From Spirochaetales bacterium (GTDB taxonomy: Bacteria; Spirochaetota; Leptospiria; Leptospirales; Leptonemataceae), in NCBI GenBank assembly GCA_015075425.1, contig JABTUL010000001.1, positions 1,426,001 through 1,490,000 on the forward strand: DNA of 64,000 nt, read 5' to 3'. Below, piece by piece: positions 32,527-41,268 of the stretch. Within the stretch, counting starts at the first letter, position 1, and the number at the start of each line of letters is the position of its first letter. The position numbers and the translations under genes were made by a program. Below the pieces are notes generated by a model. That model searched no databases, was not told the origin of the DNA, and was given only the letters and a program-made list of their open reading frames with translations.

Positions 32527-34155
32527 TCACTCCGAACGTATGCTGGTAATTTCGCTCCAGGCGCCTGTTCCGGCCTGATTGAGCGCTCGCACGCGATAGC
32601 TGTGTTCTGTCTGGTCCAGTGGTTCCCAATCCACATAGCTGGAAATCTGAATGCATTTGTTGAGATACATCCAGCGGCGTTCCCTCTGATTGTAGCGGAT
32701 GATCTGATAAATGGCCGCATCAACAAGAGCGGGCCAGTCAATTAAGATTCCCATTGCTTCTTTCTTGAGAAGCACGCGCTCGACGGGTACAGGTGCGTGG
32801 CGCGGAAGGCCGGTGACCGCGTTCTGTGCCGTGCTGTCGATTTCGGCCTGACGTTGCTGCACCATGTCATGGATTTTATCGGCGAATTCCGGGAAGTCTG
32901 TAAGGATACGGTTGAAGGTTTCTTGTTCGATCAAATACAGGTCGCAATAGTCCACTGCTTTGATGCTGGCCGTGCGCGGCTGTTTTAAGAGCAGGGCAAT
33001 TTCTCCAAAAAAGTTGCCCTCTGTTAGTGTGGCAAATACTGTCTGCCCATCCTCAGAGACCACCTCTACGGATCCTTTACTGATAAAGTACATAGAAGTT
33101 CCGACCTCGCCCTTTCGGAAAATATAATCTCCCGGTGTGTAGACCACGGGTCTGAGATTCATGATAATCTGGCGGATGAGTTCGTCGCTGGCGCCTTTGA
33201 AGATCGGGACTTTTTCGATGATGTTGCGATTTAAAAACATCGCTACCTGCAGGCGAAGCGAAGATGGCAGGTCCTCAAGAATATGCAATTCGTCGTAACC
33301 GCGCCTGCTTTCCCATAGATAGGAGTAATAATTTCGAATGCTCTCCTGGATATCCAGCGGAATCTGGCGATAACGCATAAAGTAGTTGATCTTCTCCATT
33401 TTCTCAAGCCAGTTAGCGCGGGCCACGTCGATGTTGGCCAGCAAGCTGGCGATATTACCAATTACATAGCCATACATTCCCGCGCCCAAAAGTTCGATGA
33501 AGATTGTATAGAGAGTCTGCGGCCCGTTCTGTGGTGTGATATCTCCAAAGCCAATTGTCGTGATCGTGGTCACCGACCAGTAGAGCGATCTCAGGTATCG
33601 ATACGATTCAGGCGAGTCGTTGGGATTGCCGCCCAATGCCATCCAGATGCATGCGTTCCAGTGCATGATCAGGATCATCCAGAAAATAAAAAAGATCATG
33701 CGCAGAATGCTGGTGTTGATGATATCGGCGCGGCCGATTTTTTGCATGACCTGCGCGAGGCGAGAGAGGCGCATCAAACGAAACAGGCGCAGAATTCTGG
33801 TCGCGTCCGTGAGTTTGATCAGACCAGGGCCGACAAGCAGGTCGAAGGGAAAAGCGGCGACGAAATCTATTATGAACCAGGTCTTCAAATACTGGATAGC
33901 TATACGCCGTTTGCTGCTCACTGGTTTGCCGGCGACGTAGATTTTTGTGAAAAAGTTCAGAACGATGTCGATCAAAAAGCTTGCTACGACGGTGGTATCA
34001 ACGACGGCCAGCCAGTGAGGCATCTCGTATTTGAGTACAAACCGCAAGGGTAGCTCAATTGAGGCGAAGATGGTTAGAAGGACGACCCATCCGTCCCAGG
34101 CCTGCTTGAGTCGATGGTCCGGGTCGATGAGCAGTCGAATTTTCTGAGCCTTCAT
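32527..34155 (-). CDS. cyclic-nucleotide-gated K+ channel with FN3-like tail
   Basis: The 542-residue protein has six membrane helices, with the Arg-rich S4 RILRLFRLMRLSRL and the selectivity filter TTIGFGD. A C-linker and cyclic-nucleotide-binding domain follow (about 310-430), with FGEIALLLKQPRTASIKA as phosphate-binding cassette. This matches SthK-type spirochaete channels. The last 85 residues (about 455-542) look like a fibronectin type III domain: ILIDWPALVDAAIYQIIRY, YVDWEPLDQ and YRVRALNQAGTGAWSE. FN3 after a cytoplasmic CNBD is unusual. The downstream 32439-32526 gap, between this gene and the convergent marR, has a CCGGCTTAAGCCGG palindrome without a T-run. Confidence 0.9.
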   Translation of the reverse strand: MKAQKIRLLIDPDHRLKQAWDGWVVLLTIFASIELPLRFVLKYEMPHWLAVVDTTVVASFLIDIVLNFFTKIYVAGKPVSSKRRIAIQYLKTWFIIDFVAAFPFDLLVGPGLIKLTDATRILRLFRLMRLSRLAQVMQKIGRADIINTSILRMIFFIFWMILIMHWNACIWMALGGNPNDSPESYRYLRSLYWSVTTITTIGFGDITPQNGPQTLYTIFIELLGAGMYGYVIGNIASLLANIDVARANWLEKMEKINYFMRYRQIPLDIQESIRNYYSYLWESRRGYDELHILEDLPSSLRLQVAMFLNRNIIEKVPIFKGASDELIRQIIMNLRPVVYTPGDYIFRKGEVGTSMYFISKGSVEVVSEDGQTVFATLTEGNFFGEIALLLKQPRTASIKAVDYCDLYLIEQETFNRILTDFPEFADKIHDMVQQRQAEIDSTAQNAVTGLPRHAPVPVERVLLKKEAMGILIDWPALVDAAIYQIIRYNQRERRWMYLNKCIQISSYVDWEPLDQTEHSYRVRALNQAGTGAWSEITSIRSE

Positions 34156-34213
34156 ACCGGTCCCTGTCCTGTTACAGGATCAAAAGTTAGTTTAACATTT
34201 AGAATGTTTTGCG

Positions 34214-34699
34214 CTATTTCCGTACGCGACCAACAATACCCTCACCCGGGAAAGGTCCCAGGCCAGTGGAATCCATACTGTCTTCACTTTTAAGGCTGAG
34301 CGCATAGAATTCATTTTCTGCCAGCTTTCCGGCAATTGGCCTGAGAATCGTCGTCTTGGCGGCAATCGGCCTGCCGTTGATGCGCACTTCCTGCCCCCGT
34401 GCCTCGATTTCATCGCCGGGGAGCCCGACCAGTTGCAGGAGCAGTTCATACTGACCGGAAAGCGGATGTTTGACGAGAATTGCATCCTGCCGTTTTAGAT
34501 TCTCGTTGCCCCGTAAAATAAAAACAGTAGATTCGCTATGGAGCTGGCCTTGCAGGCTATCTGTCGTTACTTTGAGCGGGAAAAAAAAGAAGGAATGAAC
34601 CGTCAGGCGGATCAAAAACGCCATACCCAGAGCGAGCACCAACGTAAACAGGATGAGTTTCCATTCTGTCTTGCGGGACTGGACGGACTGGTAATCCAT
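34214..34699 (-). CDS. signal peptidase I-like protein lacking the general-base Lys
   Basis: The 161-residue protein has one N-terminal membrane helix and an S26 fold. VTTDSLQGQL aligns with the usual PSGSMxPTL, so the Ser seems kept. LLLQLVGLPGDEI aligns with IKRxVGLPGD, so the catalytic Lys is Leu and the next Arg is Gln. The C-terminal box DSMDSTGLGPFPGEGIVGRV is normal. It is probably a non-catalytic S26 paralogue or works with another base. The ATG at 34699 is divergent from the htrA gene, with an 80-base gap. Confidence 0.75.
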   Translation of the reverse strand: MDYQSVQSRKTEWKLILFTLVLALGMAFLIRLTVHSFFFFPLKVTTDSLQGQLHSESTVFILRGNENLKRQDAILVKHPLSGQYELLLQLVGLPGDEIEARGQEVRINGRPIAAKTTILRPIAGKLAENEFYALSLKSEDSMDSTGLGPFPGEGIVGRVRK

Positions 34700-34779
34700 C
34701 CAGCAGACCTGATGGATCCCTCGCGTCAGTCAATGATTTTCGGTTGCCCCCCGTTGGCCTCGTCTGGTCGTGTCTAATA

Positions 34780-35898
34780 ATGGAAACGAATCGCAATCCT
34801 TCCCGCCTCACCCTGATCAACGCAGTTTTACTGGCATTTTTTGTGGGAGCATTCGTCAGTCCCATTGTTTACAGCGGTCTGCGTAGCTCGCTCTTTATGG
34901 ACAAAGGGGAGGCCACGCCTCTGAGCGCTCAAGAACAGCAGGCAGCCCTTTCCATTGAGAAGGCCTACACCAATATTTTTCGTAAAGCATCTCCCTCCGT
35001 TGTCTTTATTAAGGCAAATGTACTGGTACGGCCCCGTTTCTGGTTTGAAATGTACCAGCAGGTGGAGGGTGCCGGTTCCGGTTTTATTATCGATAACGAA
35101 GGTTACATTGTTACCAACAGCCACGTGGTGGCCGGAGCGCAGAAAATTGAGGTCACCTTCAATGACGATACCAAAACCAGTGCCGTTTTGATCGGCCGTG
35201 ATGAAGCTTCTGATGTAGCGCTCATTAAAGTAAATCCCAATGAAAATTTAGTTCCTGCCATTCTGGGCGATTCGGACCGGGTAGAACCGGGGCAGCTGGC
35301 CTTTGCTCTGGGCGCGCCCTTTGGCCTGTCCAAAACATTCACGGTCGGCACTATTTCTGCCAAGCAGCGTTTCATTGACAATTCCCGATTTTCACGGATT
35401 CAAACGGATGCTTCGATCAATCCAGGAAACTCTGGCGGGCCTCTGCTCAATGTATTGGGTGAGGTCGTGGGAATCAATCAGTCGATCATATCTCCCGGCC
35501 GCGAGGGGGGCAGTGTGGGCATTGGTTTTGCCATTCCCATCAACGAAGCGCGTAATATCATTGATCAACTCAAAAAAGAGCGCCGGGTTATAGGGCGGCC
35601 TTCTCTGGGTGTGCAGGTGGCACAGCCTTCCCGGGCATTGCGCGCTGAGCTGGGCCTTGGAAATCGTGATGGCATTGTCGTTTCTCTGGTCATCCCGGGT
35701 TCAGCAGCTGAAGATGCGGGACTCAGTGAGCAGGATTTTTTGCTCAGCGCCGATGGGGAACCGCTCAAAGAACCAGGGGACCTGATCAAAAAGGTGCAGA
35801 AGACGGGCGTGGGCGGAAAAATCGTCTTTGTTTTGATTCGCAATGGTCAGGAAATGACGATCACCGCAGTCGTGGGAGAAGATACCTCGAATCGATGA
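34780..35898 (+). CDS. HtrA/DegP-type serine protease with one PDZ
   Basis: About 372 residues from ATG 34780 (METNRNPSRL); the frame is open upstream from 34744, but this start precedes the N-terminal membrane anchor (TLINAVLLAFFVGAFV). The catalytic triad is present: His in TNSHVVAG, Asp in SDVALIKV, Ser in NPGNSGGPLL. One PDZ domain (about 280-370) follows. It is a periplasmic, membrane-anchored DegS/HtrA-like quality-control protease. The end overlaps the biotin ligase gene by four bases. Confidence 0.93.
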   Translation: METNRNPSRLTLINAVLLAFFVGAFVSPIVYSGLRSSLFMDKGEATPLSAQEQQAALSIEKAYTNIFRKASPSVVFIKANVLVRPRFWFEMYQQVEGAGSGFIIDNEGYIVTNSHVVAGAQKIEVTFNDDTKTSAVLIGRDEASDVALIKVNPNENLVPAILGDSDRVEPGQLAFALGAPFGLSKTFTVGTISAKQRFIDNSRFSRIQTDASINPGNSGGPLLNVLGEVVGINQSIISPGREGGSVGIGFAIPINEARNIIDQLKKERRVIGRPSLGVQVAQPSRALRAELGLGNRDGIVVSLVIPGSAAEDAGLSEQDFLLSADGEPLKEPGDLIKKVQKTGVGGKIVFVLIRNGQEMTITAVVGEDTSNR

Positions 35899-36611
35899 GG
35901 CTCAGCCCGGACCCGGCCGACTGGATCCTTGCAGAATCTTTACCTTCGAGCAATGACTACTTGATGCGCGGAGATTTTCCTGCGGGAACCGTTGTGCTTA
36001 CACAGAGCCAGACGGCCGGTAAAGGTTCGCATGGCAGAAGCTGGTCGGCAACGCCGGGGGCTTTTCTTTTTTCCGGTCTCCTGTGCCGTGGAGAAATGCC
36101 GTTGCCCTCGCAGCTCTTACCGATTCGGATGGGCCTGGCTCTGGCCCAGGCGCTGGAAAAAAAACATGGTGTTTTCCTGTTTCTCAAATGGCCCAACGAT
36201 TTGATGCTTCCATGCGGCCGGACCTTCCTGAAGGTCGGCGGCGTGCTGATTGAAAGTTCCAATCACCCTGAATGGCGTATCGTTGTCGGGCTGGGACTGA
36301 ACTGGACGACTGCTCCGCCCACTCCGGGCGCTGCTTCGCTTGGGCTGGATCCAGACTTTCGGCTGCCATTTTTACCTGACCTCATCAAGTCCATGAACGA
36401 GTGGACCGGCTATGAGAACAAGACTATCCTTTCTGCTTTTGAAGAAAGGTCGGTTTTTCAAACGCACGGTGCCCGGTATGGTCAAAAGGTATATCCTTCT
36501 GCCAGGCTTGGCGAGGATGGACAGCTCTGGCTGTATCCACAGTCGGGCGCAGCGCTTTGCATTGGTGATGTTCGCGAACGACTGGAAATCGTGGAAAGAG
36601 AGGGTTCATGA
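35895..36611 (+). CDS. birA: biotin-[acetyl-CoA carboxylase] ligase
   Basis: The 238-residue protein is a single-domain biotin ligase. It has LPSSNDYLMR, SQTAGKGSHGRSW in place of the QTxGRGRxGRxW biotinyl-AMP loop, LKWPNDLML and KVGGVLIES. It lacks the N-terminal helix-turn-helix of bifunctional BirA, so it should not regulate transcription. It attaches biotin to acyl-CoA carboxylase carrier protein. It is joined to htrA and coaX by four-base ATGA overlaps. The Lys in AGKGSHG, where most enzymes have Arg, is a modest deviation. Confidence 0.9.
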   Translation: MRLSPDPADWILAESLPSSNDYLMRGDFPAGTVVLTQSQTAGKGSHGRSWSATPGAFLFSGLLCRGEMPLPSQLLPIRMGLALAQALEKKHGVFLFLKWPNDLMLPCGRTFLKVGGVLIESSNHPEWRIVVGLGLNWTTAPPTPGAASLGLDPDFRLPFLPDLIKSMNEWTGYENKTILSAFEERSVFQTHGARYGQKVYPSARLGEDGQLWLYPQSGAALCIGDVRERLEIVEREGS

Positions 36612-37387
36612 AATACATTCTGGGCGTGGATACGGGCAATACCAATACCGTGTTCGGGCTTTTTGCCCCGGACGGTGACTTTGAAATTCTGCATCACTGG
36701 CGTACCGTCTCGCGTCGCGATCGCACATCTGATGAACTGGGCATCTTTTTGATCGGCTTTTTGCAGGCAGCGGGCATTGCTGTGGATTCCATTGGTGGCT
36801 TCTTGTATTCCTCTGTTGTGCCTTCGTTCAACCCGATTGTGGAGCGAATGGCCCGTGACTATTTTCACTGTTCTGCCCTGCGCGTTTCGCATGAGTTGCC
36901 CATGGGCCTCGAATATGATTATCCCCGTCCCGATGAGATTGGAGCCGATCGACTGGTGAACGCAGTGGCGGCACACACTCTCTACGGCGGGGATCTCATT
37001 GTCATTGATATGGGAACGGCAACCACCTTCTGCAAGCTGCACGGAAATCGTTACCAGGGCGGCTGCATCGCTCCCGGCCTCAAGCTCTCCATTGAAGCGC
37101 TCTGGCGTAATACCGCCCAGTTGCCTCCTGTCGAATTTGTGCGACCCGAGGCTGTTACCGGACATTCGACCATCAAAGCTCTGCAATCCGGTTTCTACTA
37201 CGGCTGGATTGGACTTTTGAAAGAAGTTATCTCCGAGCTCAAATCGGAAAACCCGGAGCGCACCTACCGGACCGTTGCCACCGGTGGTTTGTCAGCTCTG
37301 ATTCAATCAGACGCACGCATCTTCGATGTAGTGGATCCTCTCCTGACACTGCGGGGGCTCAAAGCCATTTACGGAAAAAAACCCTGA
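36608..37387 (+). CDS. coaX: type III pantothenate kinase
   Basis: The 259-residue enzyme phosphorylates pantothenate, the first step in CoA synthesis. It is an ASKHA-fold protein with DTGNTNTVFG at the phosphate-binding loop, EIGADRLVNAVAAH, the catalytic VIDMGTATTFC and GGCIAPGLKLS. Type III enzymes are standard in spirochaetes. It overlaps birA by ATGA, and its stop overlaps the next start by one base. The birA-coaX neighbourhood is common in bacteria and links the cofactors of fatty acid synthesis. Confidence 0.95.
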   Translation: MKYILGVDTGNTNTVFGLFAPDGDFEILHHWRTVSRRDRTSDELGIFLIGFLQAAGIAVDSIGGFLYSSVVPSFNPIVERMARDYFHCSALRVSHELPMGLEYDYPRPDEIGADRLVNAVAAHTLYGGDLIVIDMGTATTFCKLHGNRYQGGCIAPGLKLSIEALWRNTAQLPPVEFVRPEAVTGHSTIKALQSGFYYGWIGLLKEVISELKSENPERTYRTVATGGLSALIQSDARIFDVVDPLLTLRGLKAIYGKKP

Positions 37388-37779
37388 TGTACTGGTGGGT
37401 TACGGGCGGGATGACCGTCACCTTGCTTCTCTTTGCTCGTGGCTGGCAGATGCGGGGGGAAGAAGTGAGCCATCGGCGCTGGATGACGGCCGGTGTCATG
37501 GTGAATCTTTTGTCTGCACTGCTGCTTGTCGGCTCTATCTATGGATACTACGAAGGGGACGCCGTGCGAGCGGGTTTTCTGTCCTGTTTCCACCCGGCCT
37601 TTAGCATTGCTCATCGCCTGCTGGCCGGGATGGCGGCTCTGCTTATGCTGGCACAGGGGCTCACCGGCTATTTGCGCGCCGGGAGTATCCACCGGACGTT
37701 GCAACGCTTTTTTATTCCGCTTTACCTGATCGTTTATTTCTCCGGTCTGGTCTTATTCTATCCGGGCCAGGTATGCTGA
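37387..37779 (+). CDS. small four-helix membrane protein
   Basis: The 130-residue protein has four hydrophobic helices, a conserved-looking FHPAFSIAHRLLAGMAALLM segment with two His residues, and SIHRTLQRFFIPLYLIV with a third. The His pairs in helices recall heme-binding cytochrome b561-like or DUF4079-type proteins, but this is only suggestive. It is translationally coupled to coaX and overlaps the transketolase gene by seven bases. Confidence 0.6.
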   Translation: MYWWVTGGMTVTLLLFARGWQMRGEEVSHRRWMTAGVMVNLLSALLLVGSIYGYYEGDAVRAGFLSCFHPAFSIAHRLLAGMAALLMLAQGLTGYLRAGSIHRTLQRFFIPLYLIVYFSGLVLFYPGQVC

Positions 37780-38624
37780 AATTGGATTATGATCTTGAAA
37801 CTGTAAAGGCAAAGGCGCAATGGATTCGTTGCCTGATTATCGAAGCTGTGCACGCCGCTCGTTCCGGCCATCCAGGCGGTCCGCTGGGTCTGGCCGATAT
37901 TTTTGCTCATCTTTTCTTTGGAGTGTTGCGCCACCAGCCCGCGCGTCCGGACTGGGCAGATCGGGATCGCCTTTTGATCTCCAACGGTCACGTCTGCGCC
38001 GTTCGTTATGCGGCCATGGCACTGTCCGGCTACTTTCCGAGGGAAGAGCTAAAATCGTTTCGTCGACTGGGCAGTTTCTTGCAGGGGCATCCCTCTACCA
38101 AATTTCTTCCGGCCGTGGAAAATTCAAGCGGCTCGCTGGGGCAGGGACTTTCGCAAGCAACAGGCCTTTCCCTTGGACTGCGGATGCAAAAGAATCCTGC
38201 ACGTGTATTCTGTGTCATGTCCGATGGAGAGTGCGGTGAGGGAATGACCTGGGAAGCCGCGCAGGCAGCCGTGCACTACCAGGCTCCCGTCATCGGGATC
38301 CTTGATTACAATGGCATTCAGATTGATGGATTTGTGAAGGATGTACTGAACCTCGGTGACCTGAGCGCGAAATTCCGGGCGATGGGAATGCGCACCCTGG
38401 AGGCAGATGGTCACGATCACTCCGCCATCCACGCGGCATTCCAGGATGCACTGGCCTTCACTTCGGGGCCGCAAATGATTCTGTTTCGCACGGTACTTGG
38501 CAAAGGTGTCTCCTTTATGGAAAACGATCCTGCCTGGCACGGAAAGCCACCGTCAGATAGCGAGGCAGCTCAGGCGCTGCAAGAGCTGGGCCTTGCCAAT
38601 CTCCCGGCCTTGAGCGTCGCTTGA
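37773..38624 (+). CDS. transketolase N-terminal subunit
   Basis: The 283-residue protein is the thiamine-diphosphate-binding half of a split transketolase: ARSGHPGGPLGLADI, FLQGHPSTK, SSGSLGQGLSQATGLSLG, the MSDGECGEGMTWEA metal-binding loop and a final FMENDPAWHGKPP. The C-terminal half (pyrimidine-binding domain) is not adjacent and must be elsewhere. Split transketolases form heterotetramers in the pentose phosphate pathway. The gene overlaps both neighbours by a few bases. Confidence 0.92.
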   Translation: MLKLDYDLETVKAKAQWIRCLIIEAVHAARSGHPGGPLGLADIFAHLFFGVLRHQPARPDWADRDRLLISNGHVCAVRYAAMALSGYFPREELKSFRRLGSFLQGHPSTKFLPAVENSSGSLGQGLSQATGLSLGLRMQKNPARVFCVMSDGECGEGMTWEAAQAAVHYQAPVIGILDYNGIQIDGFVKDVLNLGDLSAKFRAMGMRTLEADGHDHSAIHAAFQDALAFTSGPQMILFRTVLGKGVSFMENDPAWHGKPPSDSEAAQALQELGLANLPALSVA

Positions 38625-39541
38625 TGGCGAACATTGCCGCATTCAACAGGAAGCTGGATGCCATCATCCGCGAAGATTTGCCCGTACTTAAAAAAGTAAA
38701 AAAATTTGTGATTCAGAGTGGCGGCAAGAGGATCCGTCCCCTTTTGCACTATCATACCTGTGCCCTTCTGGAATACCAGGGAAAGGTGTGGCAGGACGTG
38801 GGAGCCATTGGCGAACTCATTCACGCAGCTTCTCTGCTTCATGACGATGTAGTCGACGAATCGAAGACGCGTCGCGGTCAGCCCTCAACCAATGCGTTGC
38901 ACGGAAATAAAACTGCGGTGCTGTGCGGAGACTATCTGCTGGCCTGCGGACTCGACCACCTGCGCACGCTACCAGGATCTCAAGAATTGCTGCGTATCTT
39001 CACTGTCGTGATCCGGAAACTGGCAGTGGGAGAATTACTGCAGTTGCAATGGGAATCGAACATCAGGCTGGATCGAAAAACATACGAACAGATCATCCAC
39101 TGCAAAACCGGAGCTCTTTTTGGAGCCATGACTGAGTCTGCTGCGCTTCTGGCCGCGCACTCTTCTTTGAAAGAGTATGCCCGCTTTGGCGAAGAGCTGG
39201 GACTTTTATTTCAGCTGCGCGATGATTACCTGGATTATTTCCCGGGGAAAGGGGATGGCAAGCCGGCTTTTCAGGACTTCAAACGAGGTCTGGTTACCTT
39301 CCCGTTCCTTTTGCTACTGGAAGAACGGAAGAACCGTAAGGAGCTGGTGCGCCTCTTTGCTATGGAGGACAGGGAGGCAGCTCTCGAGGAACTGATGCCT
39401 TTTTTAACGACCAGGGTTCAAAAAACTCTGGCGATCAGCATCGAGTCAAAAGTACATGAAGCTATGCATTTTGTTCGCCGGCATCCGCCTTTGCCGGCGA
39501 GGGCGCTGCTCATTGATCAGTTGCATGCACTTCAAGTATAA
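38621..39541 (+). CDS. polyprenyl (octaprenyl-type) diphosphate synthase
   Basis: The 306-residue enzyme has GGKRIRPLL, the first Asp-rich motif LHDDVVDE (DDxxD), and the second motif LRDDYLDYF. GDYLLACGLDHL and KTGALFGAMTES are also typical. It condenses isopentenyl diphosphate units into a long prenyl chain for menaquinone or related quinones. The residues before the first DDxxD (AASLLHDD) fit long-chain enzymes. The start is coupled to the transketolase gene by a four-base overlap. Confidence 0.92.
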   Translation: MMANIAAFNRKLDAIIREDLPVLKKVKKFVIQSGGKRIRPLLHYHTCALLEYQGKVWQDVGAIGELIHAASLLHDDVVDESKTRRGQPSTNALHGNKTAVLCGDYLLACGLDHLRTLPGSQELLRIFTVVIRKLAVGELLQLQWESNIRLDRKTYEQIIHCKTGALFGAMTESAALLAAHSSLKEYARFGEELGLLFQLRDDYLDYFPGKGDGKPAFQDFKRGLVTFPFLLLLEERKNRKELVRLFAMEDREAALEELMPFLTTRVQKTLAISIESKVHEAMHFVRRHPPLPARALLIDQLHALQV

Positions 39542-40409
39542 ATTATTGGTTTTTGTTGCTATTTTGGCTCCGATTTCTCTGGAGTGTATTTTACGTACGC
39601 GCGAAGATATCCGTTTTGAGCTGGAGTACAGACGGGCCCACTGCCTCTTTGATTCAGTTATCCTTCTCTGTCCCAACAAAAAGTCTCAATTGCGAGCTGG
39701 ATCGCGGGTTTTCACCCTCACAACCAATGAGCGGGGAGAAAGGATAAGCGCAGCGGATGCTACCGGGACTCCGGTTGTGGTCTTTGGAGATTCTCTCAGC
39801 ATGGGGTATGGCCTTTCGGATGAAGAGACGGTGCCCTTCTTGCTCAGCCAGTCTGGCCTCCCGGCGCTCAATCTGGCTGTTGATTCTCTGGGGCCATCCG
39901 GGATGGAGCTGGTATTGCGTAATCGAAGCCCGGAAGATGTGCGCGCCTATGTCTGGGTATTTTCCCCCTCAGATTTTGTCGATGAAGGGAAGCCCGGGAG
40001 GAATGCCGTCATCGGTTTTGTATACAAAATATACTTTTGGGCTCGTAAACATCTGGCCGTTCTGGCGTTGCTTCGTCGCGGCAGTGAGCAGCCTGTGAGT
40101 GAAAGTATGCCCGTAGCCCCACCCGCTCTGGATCATCCGGCCTGGACTGTTATGGATCGGATTTTTCAGAATTATCGACCGCTCATCTTATTATTCTACC
40201 CGGCTGCTCCGGGTGCCTCTATGGTGGTAGAAAGGCGTGTTGCCGATTTTGCTCGTGAGCGCGGTGTAAAGGTACTCTGGCTTGAAGCAGAGTTTCGTGA
40301 AGCGGTGAGCCAGGGAAAGTCAGCCGAGCTTTTCATTCCGGACGATGGTCACCCGGGTCCACTGGCCGCGCGGCTTTTTACCAGCGCTGTTCTTTCCAGT
40401 ATTCAGTAA
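39525..40409 (+). CDS. SGNH hydrolase-like secreted protein
   Basis: About 294 residues from ATG 39525 (MHFKYKLLVFVAILAP), overlapping the end of the prenyl synthase gene; the frame is also open further upstream. A signal anchor leads to an SGNH fold: block I VFGDSLSMGYG and the last block DDGHPGPLAA. ENG-type oxyanion motifs are weak (VFSPSDF). It resembles SGNH proteins at 18774 and 52669 and may share an envelope function. Its 3' end overlaps the convergent ferredoxin-NADP reductase gene by seven bases. Confidence 0.7.
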   Translation: MHFKYKLLVFVAILAPISLECILRTREDIRFELEYRRAHCLFDSVILLCPNKKSQLRAGSRVFTLTTNERGERISAADATGTPVVVFGDSLSMGYGLSDEETVPFLLSQSGLPALNLAVDSLGPSGMELVLRNRSPEDVRAYVWVFSPSDFVDEGKPGRNAVIGFVYKIYFWARKHLAVLALLRRGSEQPVSESMPVAPPALDHPAWTVMDRIFQNYRPLILLFYPAAPGASMVVERRVADFARERGVKVLWLEAEFREAVSQGKSAELFIPDDGHPGPLAARLFTSAVLSSIQ

Positions 40410-41257
40410 AGAATTTCCTGGTAACGGCCTTCTGACCTCATCCGGCCTTTCAACTCTTGCCAGTTTTCTGTTCCGCCACAAATACGCGCAAAACTATTTT
40501 CAAGCCTCTCCTCGAGCAGGCTCAGTCCGGCCAGAAAAAGGTAGCTGTCCTTTTTCTCGAGCAACGACAGGACTTCCCGGGCTCTCTCTTCGAGAGATCG
40601 GGCCAGGCTGTCCGCAATCCGCGACTGGGCATTTCCCGCCGGAATGGAAACCACAGCCTGAATGGCTTCAAACGTATTCCGGTCATAGTACTGAAGAAAA
40701 TCCTCCGCGTCATTAAGGTAGGGCACTTCCAGGCCGCTGCGTGTGCCGTAGAAAAGGCGAATCGTGCCCCGGTACTTACCGTAGCGGGCCTGCAGAGCCC
40801 GCAAATAGGCTCGGAACGGTGCGATCCCTGTTCCCATTCCGATCATGACGATATTCGCAGTATCTTCCGCGGGGATGACAAAAGGGCGATCATAGGGTCC
40901 GAGCAAATCCAGTCGGTCTCCCTTTTTTGCGTCACAGAGATAGTGCGATGCAATTCCCGGATACTCCTGACCATTGACTTCGTCGATGTAGAAGCAGCGC
41001 TTCACCAGTAAATCGATACGATCTTTTGTATGATGCGCAACCGTATAAAGTCTGAAGTGGTAGTCATTGCCAAAGGGGTGTGGGCCACGGACGATAAGAC
41101 CTATGCTCTGGCCCGGCTGGATGCTCATTTCCGGACGATCAATAGAAAGTTCTATTTCATGAATTTCCTCCCGAAGACCTGCGGGAGTCAGGACATTGTT
41201 GCGCACAACATGGGCAGAGAAGGTCTCACTGAGGTCTTTGCGATTTAGCGTTTTCAT
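40403..41257 (-). CDS. ferredoxin-NADP+ reductase
   Basis: The 284-residue flavoenzyme has the FAD-binding RLYTVA motif, HYLCDAKKGDRLDLLGPYDRPF, and the NADP-binding GMGTGIAPFRAYLR, with RLFYGTRSG and a C-terminal Tyr in the usual stacking position. The layout fits plant-type FNR. It would exchange electrons between ferredoxin and NADP+. It is the last gene of the rnf/PFOR operon, directly after the ferredoxin gene, so it could draw on the ferredoxin reduced by PFOR. Confidence 0.9.
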   Translation of the reverse strand: MKTLNRKDLSETFSAHVVRNNVLTPAGLREEIHEIELSIDRPEMSIQPGQSIGLIVRGPHPFGNDYHFRLYTVAHHTKDRIDLLVKRCFYIDEVNGQEYPGIASHYLCDAKKGDRLDLLGPYDRPFVIPAEDTANIVMIGMGTGIAPFRAYLRALQARYGKYRGTIRLFYGTRSGLEVPYLNDAEDFLQYYDRNTFEAIQAVVSIPAGNAQSRIADSLARSLEERAREVLSLLEKKDSYLFLAGLSLLEERLENSFARICGGTENWQELKGRMRSEGRYQEILY

Positions 41258-41268
41258 GTTTTATTCCT

